Positions 10,769-22,600 of a stretch of DNA of 38,609 nucleotides are shown here, piece after piece. Location: assembly GCA_023853785.1 (NCBI GenBank), contig JAJIRX010000015.1, positions 1-38,609 on the forward strand, in the 5' to 3' direction. Numbering within the stretch: the stretch's first letter is position 1; each line of letters starts with the position of its first letter. The notes below the pieces were generated by a model, which did not search any database, was not told the DNA's origin, and worked only from the letters and a program-made list of their open reading frames with translations. This DNA comes from Psilocybe azurescens (Eukaryota; Basidiomycota; Agaricomycetes; Agaricales; Agrocybaceae). The position numbers were made by a program, and so were the translations under genes.

Positions 10769-11673
10769 ATGCTTTTCACGTCACTTCTCACTGTCGTGCT
10801 TGCGTCGCTGGCGCGCACCACTTCGGCCCAGGACCAGTTCGGAAACATAGTATACGATGCCATACACAATGCTACAACCATTTACGGTACCTGGAGCTCA
10901 GGGAGTCAGAATGTTAAGACGGGACCGGTGCGTGCACCTTGAACTAATTTTTTGTTCAACCTTGTCTGAAACCCCTTTATTTGCGACAACGTAGGGTTTC
11001 GCTAACCCCGCAAACATGACGTTTAACTATCCAAAGACGACTGGTATCTCGTACTCGTTGTATGTCGCCCGTATCATCTCGCTCCATGGCTTGGAGAATT
11101 GTCTTTGACTGACTGATGGGATGTTTTATTTAGTTCACAGGATGGGTTTTATGAGATCTCGAGGTACCGGTTTAATAGCAATGGTGCGTCTGGTGGGCGG
11201 CTATACTGTGACCTTGTCCTTATCTTGCTACTTTAGGTTCGGAGCCAACATGTATCACCGGTGTGATAGCATGGTCGCACGGAAAATATAGTTTGAACGC
11301 CAACGGCTCCATTTCGATGTCGCCATTCGAAGATGGATTCCAACAGGTCCAAGATCCCTGTGCCGCCGTTTCCAACTTCATCGAACCATTCACCACCCCA
11401 GAGTACTACAAAGGATGGAGAATATTCCAAGATGCTACCCAGGGATTTAAGCTGCATATGTTTCAGTTCGATGGGTCACCGCTTGCTCCCATGTTCCAGG
11501 TCTCGGCAACTCCTTCCATGCTTCCTACTCAACTGCTACGGAATACCGATGACCCTGTAATTCAAAGACGCTCGCCCTCAGCTGCGCAGGGTGCATTTGG
11601 CTCTCAGTGGGTGGCAGGTGTGGTGACTGGTGTTAGTCTGGCTTTGATGTCATGCACGCTTTCTGTGCTCTAG
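10769..11673 (+). CDS. ROT1: Protein ROT1, ER membrane chaperone
   Basis: Rot1 is an essential ER chaperone in yeast, needed for cell-wall glucan synthesis and for folding of glycoproteins. Exons 10769-10927, 10995-11059, 11134-11183 and 11237-11673 join without frame problems, unusually for this window. The protein has an N-terminal signal peptide (MLFTSLLTVVLASLARTTSA), then the family blocks YGTWSSGS, GPGFANPANMTFNYPKTTGISYS, DGFYEISRYRFNSNG, CITGVIAWSHG, FEDGFQQVQDPCAAVSNFI, FQDATQGFKLHMFQFDG and PMFQVSATPSMLPTQLLRN. A C-terminal membrane segment (WVAGVVTGVSLALMSCTLSVL) ends the chain. Several N-glycosylation sequons are present (NAT, NMT, NGS). Total about 236 residues, as expected for the family. 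Confidence 0.95.
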
Positions 11674-14600
11674 ATGTCCTAGCTAGATGACCAGGATCAC
11701 TCAATTATATATTGGTTGCTTTATCATGACGAGCCTCTACACCACGCAAGTAACCCCCTTCCCTGTCAAATCACACTCACACGCTTCATTGGCATTTCAT
11801 CGCGTCTCCTATCATCAAATCATCACACGTTTCAACCGCAGTTAGGCCACTCCGTCACGATTTCACAAGGTTGTGGTCTGGCTGCCCCTACAGTACACAC
11901 GACAACACTATCCTCCATTGCATCCACTCTTGTGGCTATTCATCCGGACTATAGGACCCATGGTTTCTTCTTCGCCTTTTTCTTCATTTCCAGATATAAA
12001 ATTTGCCAACTTGTCGTTGCATCTTTTCCTTCTTGACCTTGACATTTTCTTGTATGTACAGCCTTCCCTTTCGTACAGATAAGTATTTTTGCGAAGACAT
12101 AGAATCGTATCACCCTCGCATACCTTTTTTACAACACAGAAAGATACCCACATTTCACGCAATTTCTATCCCCTATTCCAATCCTTTATGCGCACTGATA
12201 CCTGCTTCCTGTGTCTTGGGATTAACTTGGTTAAGACAGCAATTCAAAGGTTGGGAGGAGGGATGCAACCTCAATTCACATTCGTTTACTTCTTGGTCTT
12301 ACATCCTTTTATTCGTTTCTGATTTCTTGTTTTCATTCTTTTTTTGGCCATTTTGTATGTTATCTCAATTAATCACCCACCCGTAGAGCGGTAATATACA
12401 AAACGATTTTTATGACCCACAGCACTAGCCGACTGGAGATGTGTTTTCGTAAAGGTTGATTTGGATTTTGAACAATGCCCCATTTGTACCCAGTTGTGCC
12501 TACAGCGGATGACGGGTCCTTTGGTGAGGTCATAGGCAATGTGGGAAATGCTTACATAGTAACTATATAAGTCATAGGCACGTGACATATTATTCGGTGA
12601 CAAGGAAACTTTTCTCGCGTCGTTGCCTCTCTCATCCAGATTCCACACCGGGCAACGACGATGTTCAGACTCTGCAATGGGGTTGATATCTTGTCTTTCA
12701 GATTTATGTATGCTCCGAGTGTACTTTGTCTTGCGAGTTCAACCTTGTCTTCTATAGTATGACCCACCGGAGAATTTCAGCTCGGCCTTTTACCTCGACG
12801 ACGACTATATCGAGGGTGAGTACACCTTTTCTTATCTTCTCTTTTCTTTCTCCTCTGTATGATGAAGTATTTTTCGGATGTAAAGTAGTCTACGGACTCG
12901 ATTCCGAGAGCGCAAAACCCCATGTGGAATTTTCCGTTGCCTTCCTTCTGATCTCTCCAACATTGTTTCCTTCTCATTGAAGCCAGTTGACTGACATGAT
13001 GTTCTTTCCTGATAGGTGTTATTTGCTCTGAGAACTCTTCCCAGGACTCTTAAGGGGGTCTCCGTTCCTTCACTGCCATGTGCTCCGACCTCGTGCTCGA
13101 GGCGAGTGAATATATCGTGCATTTAACCATGGCTCATCCCTTTTGTGTATAGAAGGTCTCGCATCTCATGTGCCATATATTAGGCTGGATCACATTCTTC
13201 AATTATGTCAAGAGTTCTCCGTTTGCGTTCGCTTTTCTCCTTGACGTCGAGTTTTCTTCGGGAGGTTGTTGAAATTTAATCGCAGCGATCGTTTCAATAC
13301 ATTGGTACGAGCCGAACCCGATTGTACCCGTATGCCTTCTTGTACGCGTACGCCAGTTTACAATCAACTATGTTTGTTGGGAAGTTTGTGTACACCTTGT
13401 TATCGTTGTGCTATTCATGTTGAGTTGTTATCTTCCTTCGATACTTTTTTCCCCAATGTCATGTTATACTTTGCGACAACCCCACTTCATAAGTTCAACC
13501 CCACCTGATTTCTATTGATCTGTATTTTTCTTCTTCATCACAGACTTCCAACCATTGACCGATGAAATCGATCATAGATGTTTTACCATAAGTACTCATT
13601 GTTCCGAACATGAAAGCAGAAGACACAAGGACGCAAACTTTAAATTTCAATCATCTCCTCTCTGTCTGTGGTCTTTGGCACCCGAGCCATTTCTTTCTTC
13701 ATTCTCCAGTATCCGCTTGATCGCATTTTGTGACTGGTTTTTTTGTCTGCTTTAGGTGAAAGTGGAAACGATGTCAATTCTATCAGATTGGCAAATGGCC
13801 ACTCTCCTTGTCTACGTACTGACCCCACTTAGTTTTCTAGAACGTCGGTAAACATCTATCATGTGCCAATGAAATGATTTACCTTGTCCTGACGAATTGA
13901 AAGCAAGTACAACGTCACATCTTATCACTCTTATATTTCTTCTCTCCATGTTCTTTTCGGCTATACTGGGTGTATCTCATTCAAGTCTGCCTCGTTCTGT
14001 TTGTACATCTTGACTGGCTCAGTTTAACGTCAACGTTGCCTCATACCAGAAGTATCATCCATCGCCAATGCTCTTTGTTCTCTTGATCCGTCTTTTACGT
14101 GTTTGAATTTGTAGACGTGGCTTTCCAGCGAGATGATGCTTCAACAATGTCATCAATATTCTCCAAAGAATTTTGTCGTGCCAAGCCAATTACTTAGTCG
14201 CATAAATCCCTTTTGGGCGGTAATTTCCGGCGCTTTGCCTTGACGATTTTTGTGCCAAACAATGGCCTCAGGGTGCTTCAACTCTCTTCGGAGAAATATT
14301 TTGCGCATGCTTTCTACCTTTTCACCGATCGACATCCAGACCGAACACATTGGCTCGACCGCCAGACGGTTTTTCGTGCAAGGGGTTGTTGGGCTAGATA
14401 TAGCACATCGTATTGATACTTGCGGTAATGGCACACCCCTACATATTCCATTGAGACCAATCCCTTTGGACAAGTTTCGGCGAGATTTTCGCGGCCGTTT
14501 GCAGGCAGAAAAGTGATAAATATTTGTTTTTACAAAGGATGAATACCAATCAATCTCCGAGAGGCGAGAAGGTTGTTTTTTCACTTATTCTCCATGATGG

Positions 14601-16484
14601 CTGGACACCCTTCCGCGATTTCTCCGAGGGGCGTCATTTTTGAGGGCGGCCGAATGTTTCATGGTCTCTCAGCATGATATAAAATTGTGATCGTTGTTTC
14701 TGTGATTCTAACGACGGATTTCTTCCTCTTCATTCACAGCTTGTCTTGATTCAATCGTTTCAATTTGCCCACAAATAGATTGTGTTGTATGTTCTACCGC
14801 GGCGTAAATGGGGCAGGGAGACGAGGAGATATAGCTTTTGTGCGAGATGAACAGAGATAGAACAGATGTATGTGGCTTGCCCGAGACCTTCGTCGATGAC
14901 GAGAAATTTTAGGTTATGCCACAAATGCTCTACGGACGGCTCGACATAATGCCTTGACTTGATTCCAAAAGTCCTTGATTCGGGATTTCTCTGTTGTCAT
15001 GAACTGGACGTGATGAATGGAGTTCGATTTTCGGTGTTGAGGTGATGGATCTAGATTGACAATTCAGAGCAACGCCGGAGATTAGGCAATATTCAAGGGC
15101 TTTGGTATTAAAAGACTTGATAAACCTCCTTGTGACTTGCTTTGGAAAAATGTTCTCAACGATTGTCGGAGACAGCTTCTTGAGATACACAAGACTAAGA
15201 TGCAGCATTTGAGCCATTAAAATCGACAGAAAAGTCTTGATAAGAACGACCGTCTTTCGTCAATGAGTACGTCGTACAGACAGCCAGGATTTATCCATGA
15301 ATACAACCCGTGGCCTCGACATGAGAGTACTCATACATCAGCCCGTCTTTTCGCTTCCAAGCCATCCGATAATCGGCCGCAACATGTTCTGGACACCTAA
15401 GAAGCAGTGATAATATGGCCTGTCTCGTATCGCGCTGAAGTGCCGATTCGCACAGAGAAGGAGGGTGGCGTTCTGCGAAAGGGCCGAGCACCGAGTGCAA
15501 GGTGATTTAGCCAGAATATATTATGTGGACGCTTCCAACAGGGTTGTGATGAGGACAATGCACCCGAGAGCAAGTTGACTGCTCCTTTAGTTGGATAAGA
15601 AGTCGATTGATCGGAAAGAGGTCGGGGCAGTCATTTGCAACCGTGAGCTAACCCGGTTCATGTTGTTCTGATGACTCGAAAAGTGAGCTGGACTGAATCC
15701 TCCGTGGTTAGCGAGGATGGGTATCTCCTGGAGGCTTTAGAAAAAGCAGCATTGGGTCCGTGTGTCGAACGATCGAAAAAGAGACTTTGTTCGCACTTTA
15801 TTCTATTTCTCTCGAGATGGGATTAATAAGGTTTGAGCTCCCATGAGATTGACGGGCAAATGGAAAAGACAGGGAATCTTCAGTATTCAGAAACCAATTT
15901 CGACGTTCGTCCAGGCCAAACGGAGACATCCAATTCTAGGAGGTACTGCTCTTGAAGAGCGGGCGGCATCCAGGCCATCTACAACAGGAAGTAGCGGTTG
16001 ATAAGTCGTAGTCCGCCATGTCCATTGCATTGTCGTAGAGTGCTGATCTCTTCCAGCTCACGCTGGGACAAGTGGTTCGGGAATGCGCAATCAGCGATGG
16101 CTGCCCAGAATTGCTGCGTTCTTGTAAAACTACAACATTCTTGTGGCGAGAAATATGGCCGAGGGCAAAAGCGTATGATATTGGTTGACTATGGTCTCAA
16201 CAAGACGTAGTTGAGTGGCTAACAAGAGCACTTGAGGCCAAAACAGTGAACTTTTGCCAATCCAACTTAGCGGCATATTTGGCATTGAGAGCGAGAACAA
16301 ACACACCTACTCGACATCTATTCTCATCCTTGCTCATCCTACTCCTTGCAATTCCTTGACCTCGGCCAGCTCACTCCTTCAAAACCTGTTTCAGGCGGAA
16401 TGGAGTGCAGATATTAGCCTATATTGGTTCAATTGACATGTTGCTTTTCTCTGCCTTGACTGGAGGCTTTGGGTTGGATCCATG
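11674..16484. other. Long stretch without a recognised gene, pyrimidine-rich until ~14.7 kb
   Basis: The + strand is CT/T-rich from about 11.7 to 14.7 kb, then shifts to purine-rich. No frame here resembles a known family. Overlapping frames on opposite strands at 14153-14584 and 14250-14516 lack ATG starts. A possible small exon with good splice signals lies at about 12770-12812 (see findings). The part just after 11673 holds the ROT1 3' end. The stretch could include long untranslated regions, non-coding RNA or a gene too diverged to see by eye. Confidence 0.4.
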
Positions 16485-16928
16485 TTAGAAAGCGACATGA
16501 TCCAGTGTATGGATGCTATGTTCGATTGTAGCAATTCGCATGCTACTCGAGTTTCCGATCCTCGTCTGGAGCAAATCTCGAAGATTTTGAATCATTGTTT
16601 GGGGCTGAAGTCCAGGATATTCAGTGGATCGAATGTGCCCCAGTTCTGCAGGGCAGGAGAATTTCATGACGCAACGAATAATCTCACGTTGGCCCAGTTC
16701 GTTCTTTCGTATTTCATCGTCAAATGAGAGAAAACATTCGTAGAAATCCAGAGGTATGCCAGAGAGAACCCCTTGGTGAGATGCAGAAGGCACATACGCG
16801 ACAGGATAATCCAGCAAAACGGTGGCTAGCGCGACAGCAGTTTCAACCGGGATATCATTTGGCAGAGAATGGGATAAGGGAGTGGTTGTTACAGAAGTTA
16901 ATAGGAGTAAGGAAGCCAGTAATTGCAC
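16485..16928 (-). CDS. Hypothetical protein, probably an internal/terminal exon
   Basis: An open minus-strand frame of about 147 codons ends at TAG/TAA near 16485. It starts with a leucine-rich stretch (QLLASLLLLTSV), followed by blocks that look like real protein: AVALATVLLDYPVAYVP, GVLSGIPLDFYECFL and MIQNLRDLLQTR. The apparent start is GTG, not ATG, and the frame continues upstream for about 17 more codons, so this is probably an exon whose 5' partners I could not identify. The leucine stretch therefore need not be a signal peptide. It vaguely recalls DUF4504 (C1orf74-like) proteins, but I could not confirm this. A fragment or pseudogene is equally possible. Confidence 0.35.
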   Translation of the reverse strand: MQLLASLLLLTSVTTTPLSHSLPNDIPVETAVALATVLLDYPVAYVPSASHQGVLSGIPLDFYECFLSFDDEIRKNELGQREIIRCVMKFSCPAELGHIRSTEYPGLQPQTMIQNLRDLLQTRIGNSSSMRIATIEHSIHTLDHVAF

Positions 16929-17616
16929 AATCTGGACTGGAGGTTCAATCTTGAATAAACCATTTAATTATATGATTCAGATATGCGAAGCAGCGAGAAA
17001 AACCTACTATCTCAATCGTGGATTCTAGATGTACAAAAATGGATCGTAGGCCAACATTTCCTAGAGAGACTGAGGAATGATATGGTTTATCATAATCCTT
17101 GATGCGTTGGGCAAGCAGCACCCTGTTCACAAAAAGGATTGATCCGAGCATGGTTCGTACAAGTGGAACACAGATACAAAACAGTCCTTGGTTCGGGAAT
17201 CCTATAATTTCGTTGTAACCGACATAATCATAGCATCAGCGAGTGGAACATACACTGCGGAGGTCAAAGAGTAGGCGCGAGAAAACTTCCACTGGATTTT
17301 GAAGCGAAAATACGTCGAGGAGATATCCAGTTCTACATTTCGTCCAGCGTGAGGGCCTGCAAGATTAGACGTGAAACATTGCTCACACACCGAATTGAAT
17401 GTGCCACAAGACTCAAATCGTTTGCAAAGGCGACTAGATTTTGACCAGAGAGACGTTTACGTAGCTCTGGCCCTAGACCCTTGCTTTCTCTTGCACTACG
17501 GCGATAGTAGAACAAAGACTGGAATTTACCATGAATGTTACTATGGGAGTCCGTGTTAGTGCAAGCAATGCACTTAAGCTTGAGGATGGTCGGTGTTCTG
17601 TGGTTTGGGTATGTAG
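16929..17616. other. Left flank of the LINE, nothing recognised
   Basis: Short minus-strand frames at 16945-17151 and 17333-17674 are present without recognisable domains. The latter is interrupted by the retrotransposon insertion, so if a gene once lay here the insertion split it. Confidence 0.35.
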
Positions 17617-17630
17617 AAGGAACAGTCTTC
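17617..17630. repeat. Left target-site duplication of the LINE
   Basis: The 14 bases AAGGAACAGTCTTC recur at 24184-24197, directly after the poly(A) tail. The first two A bases are ambiguous with the tail, so 12 bases are certain. Flanks beyond the match differ (ACCG inside the element, GGAC outside), as expected for a target duplication. Confidence 0.92.
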
Positions 17631-17993
17631 ACCGCTCCTTTCATTGTGACCACCATCATCTCGAAGTTTCCCACGGCACATACACCGTAGTGATCAGAGA
17701 CAAATGGATTATAACGCAGAAAGTAGTAGCAATTACACAGAAATTAAGCAAGTCCCCAACCCAAATAAGCCTCCTGATATAGCACACTACCATCGCACCG
17801 CTTCCCCAGAAAGAACCAAGCAAAACGACGAAGTACTGAAGATAGTGGCCTGACCCCCAAAGCCCAGAAGCACCGCAAGCAGTCCCGCCACTCACTGCTA
17901 AGTTCACCTACTCCTCCTCCGAGACTAGGTATAAAGACTAGAATAGACACACATGCGTCCACCCCCTCCCTCGAGACCCAATCTATCATCAAT
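17631..17993 (+). promoter_or_regulatory. 5' UTR and presumed internal promoter of the LINE
   Basis: The 363 bases between the target duplication and the ORF1 ATG hold no sense-strand coding signal. LINEs of this kind carry an internal promoter in the 5' UTR. A GTATAAAGAC motif at about 17930 is the only TATA-like word. This assignment rests on position. Confidence 0.45.
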
Positions 17994-19689
17994 ATGGACG
18001 AAGAAATGGCCGATGACGAGGATGATTCCGATTTCTTTGATCGATTCTCGGACCCTCAGCCAACGGACATCAACGAGACAGTTGGAAACATCTACGGCAA
18101 TCTCTTAGAGACGAACAAACTAATGGCTCACCTGCACTCGATGGACGCCCTGTCTGCTGCACGCGAACATCCTGGGATTGTGGAACACATCAGCATCCTA
18201 GCCCCGGCACTGATGACAGGCTCATTGAAGGACCTGGCCGAGCAACAAACCAAGATCCTCTCCTCGCTCGAGAGCATCACGAAGACACTATCTGCGCTAC
18301 AAACCAACATCGACACCAACCTCACATCCGTTTGCAACAAAATCAGCAACCTCGACAAAGATCTCACAGAAACCAAAACCTACCTGAAGTTAATGCAAAC
18401 CAAAGCAACAGGAATACAGGCCCCAGTCAACCTTCAAGACGCTTATAAGAAGACCAAAGCTATCGCAGGCCAGACGCTAGTTAAAGTCGGAACCCCACCA
18501 TCGCCCCAACTGCCCGGAGGAACCCACAAAACCAAAACCAGATAACCTGAACCCAGACACGTCTCACCACCCATCCCGACTGATTGTTCAATTCCACCCA
18601 GATGGCATCCTCGACAAAGACAAATCGGAACCAGAGACAATCGTACAAACCGTTAACGACGCACTCAGAAATGATCCAAAGTCCAACCACCTCAGAGTAG
18701 TTGCAGCGAGATTCAACTCACAGGGCAACCTGATCTTATCCACCAGAGCCGACCAGACCGCTGGCAGAACTTATCACACACGCCAACCTTTTTATCCCAA
18801 CCATCAACAAAGGATACAAAACATCCGTCCGAGTGGATAGACGATGGTACAAAATACAAGTCGACGGGGTAAGCTCATGCAGATTAACCATAGGCGGGGA
18901 GAGGTCTGTACGCGAGCCGGAGTCTATACATACCGAACTCGCTGCCTGTAACCCATTTTACGCCGAAATTATGAACAGTATTACATCGCCTCCACGTTGG
19001 ATGCGCACTAAAGAAGAATTACTAACCACTACCAGGTCCTCCGTCGTCTTTGCAGTAGACCAAGAACGCATCGCAAAAACCTTCCCTCGAACGCAGAACC
19101 CTTGCAGCATTCGGACGACACTGCCCTCTGAGAGCCTATCAAGACAGACCACCCATCACCCAATGCAAGAAGTGCTGGGGCTGGGACCATAAAGCAGAAC
19201 ATTGCAAGGAGAATACAAGATGTCGCCTATGCAGCAAAGCGCACGCAACAGAAGAGCACCAAGATGAACCATGCCAGAAATGTAATATAATGGAGCTGAA
19301 CGGAGACTCCATGGACACAAGAGACGGCAGCTCATGCTACCACAATCTACGTTGTGTAAACTGCATTGCAGGAGGTAAGCCAGACCACAACCATGCAGCT
19401 GATGCAAGACAGTGTCCGACAAGGATCGAAAAATATGGAACGGTAAGAGACATAGAACGCAAATCAAGGAAGGCAGAAGACCCCTGGACGGTAGCGACCG
19501 GAAAGAAGACAGTTCGAAGGAAACCGAAACAACAAAAAAAGCAAAACAACTGAAGACAATGGAAAGCAATCGGAATCGCAAAATAGATTCCAAGCCCTGG
19601 CTGAACACCCATCTGACAAAAACAGTCTATCCGATTCAACCAAAATCATCACCATGGACCTGGACATCAACAACTTCCCTAGACAATGA
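17994..19689 (+). CDS. LINE ORF1: gag-like RNA-binding protein with zinc knuckles
   Basis: The nucleic-acid-binding protein that packages the element RNA. It starts at ATG 17994 with an acidic N-terminus (DEEMADDEDD), followed by a heptad-rich, probably coiled-coil region (about residues 75-135). An RRM-like block follows (SRLIVQFHPDG, 18574 on, then VRVDRRWYKIQVDGVS at about 18825). A CX2CX4HX4C zinc knuckle lies at 19164-19205, with further Cys/His clusters to about 19410. The tail is lysine-rich. Blocks lie in different frames: changes fall near 18530-18550, 18755-18770, 19075-19090 and 19515-19555 (inside an A-rich run). The last block ends at TGA 19687-19689, which overlaps the ORF2 ATG. 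Confidence 0.85.
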
Positions 19690-22600
19690 ACCACGCAACA
19701 CGGAATAATCGCATTGTGCTACAACCAATACGAGTTGCTCAACTAAATGCTCAACGTAAGAGACACGTAGTAACTAACCTTCTGAACAGACACAACAACG
19801 ACTTCGACCTAATAATTCTTCAAGAACCAGCATGGGGATATATTGGTAAGGTCGAGGGGAAAGACATTCATGGCCCTATAGCGATAGCAGGATGGACACC
19901 AATTATCCCAGTAACAGCTCCCCCACTAGATTTTAGACCAAGAACAATGGCATACAGCCGTACCCGCCCTGACTTTCTGATAACCCTACGAACTGACATC
20001 ATTGAAGACAAGGACATTCAGATTCTCGACATAATGCAACCTGGCCAAACATTGATCACGATAATCAATATATACAACGACACGCCAGCTCAAGAACTCT
20101 GCATTCTCAATCGGCTCAGACACCTAGAACTGTGCTTCGACCACCCAACAATTTTAACAGGAGACTTCAATCTGCATCACGCCCTATGGTCAACGGACAC
20201 AACACCGCTCAATACCCATTCACAGCTCACTGAAAATATTATGGAATGGCTGTCAGAAAAAGGCTTCCACCTCCTAAATAAGAAGGGTAAGATAACACAC
20301 CCTGCCCGGAACAGTCGAGAACACGCATCAGTCATCGACCTATCATTCGTGAATGGGTCCGCTGCAGCTAACGATACATTCAAGGACTGGGCTATAGATC
20401 CATCAATAGCACTCGACTCAGACCACTTCGGAATCAAGTTCACCATTGACCAAGGGAGGACTGAGGTGGACAACCCATGCGGGGTCAAATACAACCTCAA
20501 AGAAACAAAACCCGACAAATGGATCGAAGCCTTCGAGGAGGAATTAAATAAGGTAAAAGGGTACTGGACCCCTTATACTCACTAGAAACCTTGAACGCAG
20601 AGCAGCTCGACACATTCAATGAAATACTAACAGAAACTTTGCAACACACAACGTCAAGAGTCAGCAAAGTTCGCCAACCGTCTACCAGAGCTAAACCTTG
20701 GTGGGACGCCGACTTGAAAGAGGCGTCTGAACGGATAGCACTGATTCGAAAGGAGCAGTGTGAAATTCAATCACTCACAAACGAATATAACAAAGATATC
20801 CGAACAAAATTACGAAGATCACGGAACTTCTTCAGACGCCTATGTAAGTACAAAAACGGGACTGGGCAACTAAAACACTTGAAACAGCCACCTCAAGCGA
20901 CATCTGGAGCTTCCCAAATTGGTCCAAGGGCACTCGAAATTACCCTCCCCACCCATCACAAGACCAGCTGGACAACCAAAAGCAACAACACATGAAGACA
21001 AATGTGAAGCGCTTCGTGAAGAACTATACCAGCAGCCCCCACCATTGGATCAACAATTCGTGCCCGACTTACAACACATACAAGAGAACGACCTAGAATT
21101 TAAAGAAGTAACCGAAGAGGAGGTGAAAGAAGCGATATTTGAAGCGAGTTCCAACACCGCCCCTGGCCATTCCCAAATCTCATACAAGGTCCTGAAGTGG
21201 ACTTGGGAAAACGTAGATGGCCGTAAGTATTTGATAAAACTAATGAGAGCTTGCCTAGATACCGGATACCACCCCAAAGCGTGGAGGAAAGCAGTAGCAG
21301 TTGCACTACGGAAACCAAACAAGCCAGACTACTCAAACCCACGAGCATACCGGCTTATCACGCTCCTGGAATGCCTAGGAAAAGTACTTGAAAAAATCGT
21401 TGCACGCCGGCTCACATATCTGGCAGGAAAACACAACCTAATTCCCACAAGCCAATTTGGCGGCCTTGCAAATAGCTGCACCACCGACGCCATTTTATCA
21501 TTTACTAATGACATTCAGTCTGCCTGGAACCATGGACTAGTCACCTCTGCCCTATCCTTTGACATTAAAGGTTACTTCGACTTCGTCAACCACGACCGCC
21601 TACTCTGCGAATTACGAAGAAAAAGAATTCCTATTCAATATGTTCGATGGACAGCAAGCTTCTTGAGAGAACGAGAAGCGGCAGTGTGCATAGATGGCAT
21701 ACGCGGACAAATGAAACCAGTTAAAAATGGCATCCCGCAAGGCTCTCCAGTTTCCCCATCCTTGCAGCATTCTACACGGCACAACTGCTCGAACTCTTCA
21801 ACCCGAGCACTCTCAATCCCAACCCTCAATACAACAATCCTCTATCAACAATCGACTCCCGCAAGCAAAAATGCACTGGAACAAATCTATTCATGTATGT
21901 AGACGACGGTATGCTTGTTGTATCGTCTGTCTCGCTTGAAACCAACACATCCATACTCAAATCGGCATTCGAAAAACCGAGGCCTGGCTAAAGTCAGCAG
22001 GCCTATCTGCGGATTTCTCAAAACGCGAACTTATGCATTACTCAAAGCGAAGGAAAGACAACTCTAACCCATCAATCACCTTCAACGACAGCGATGGGAT
22101 CACCCGCACAGTGACACCAGAGGCAACTGTACGATGGCTAGGTGTATACTTCGACAGGAAACTTAGCTTTGACCGCCACATCAAAATCTTGGCATCACGC
22201 GGCGAAAATGCAGTTGCAGCACTCACGATGCTTGCAAACACTGTCCGTGGCCTCAACCATTCCCATCTCCGCAATCTTTACATATCTTGCGTCACTACAA
22301 AGATTTTCTATGCAAGCCCAGCATGGTGGAAGGGAACCAAGAAACAAACCATACCATTGGAAAAAGTCCAGAACCGCGCTCTCCGCCTCATCTGTGCCGC
22401 CTTCAAAACAACACCCATCGCAGCCCTGGAAATTGAAGCATCCATACCACCCATCAAACACCAACTAGACCTACACACCAAACGCTGCGCCATACGATTC
22501 AACAAACTCAGCACAACAAGCTCAATCATACAACGGCTCCCAGATTCCTGGAGAGCAGATCAACCACCGACCAGCCCACCTCCACTTCCTACAAAGCCGT

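Noticed and set aside
10299..10850. 183-codon + strand frame between PRE7 and ROT1
   Set aside because: Starts with a non-ATG codon, runs through the CT-rich ROT1 promoter and into ROT1 exon 1 in the wrong frame. A short part (AELKKGGGQ) looked exon-like but could not be attached to any gene.
14153..14584. Long opposing open frames (minus 14153-14584, plus 14250-14516)
   Set aside because: Neither starts with ATG and they overlap on opposite strands; I recognised no domain in either.
19156..19608. 150-codon minus-strand frame within LINE ORF1
   Set aside because: Antisense of the zinc-knuckle region; no independent features.
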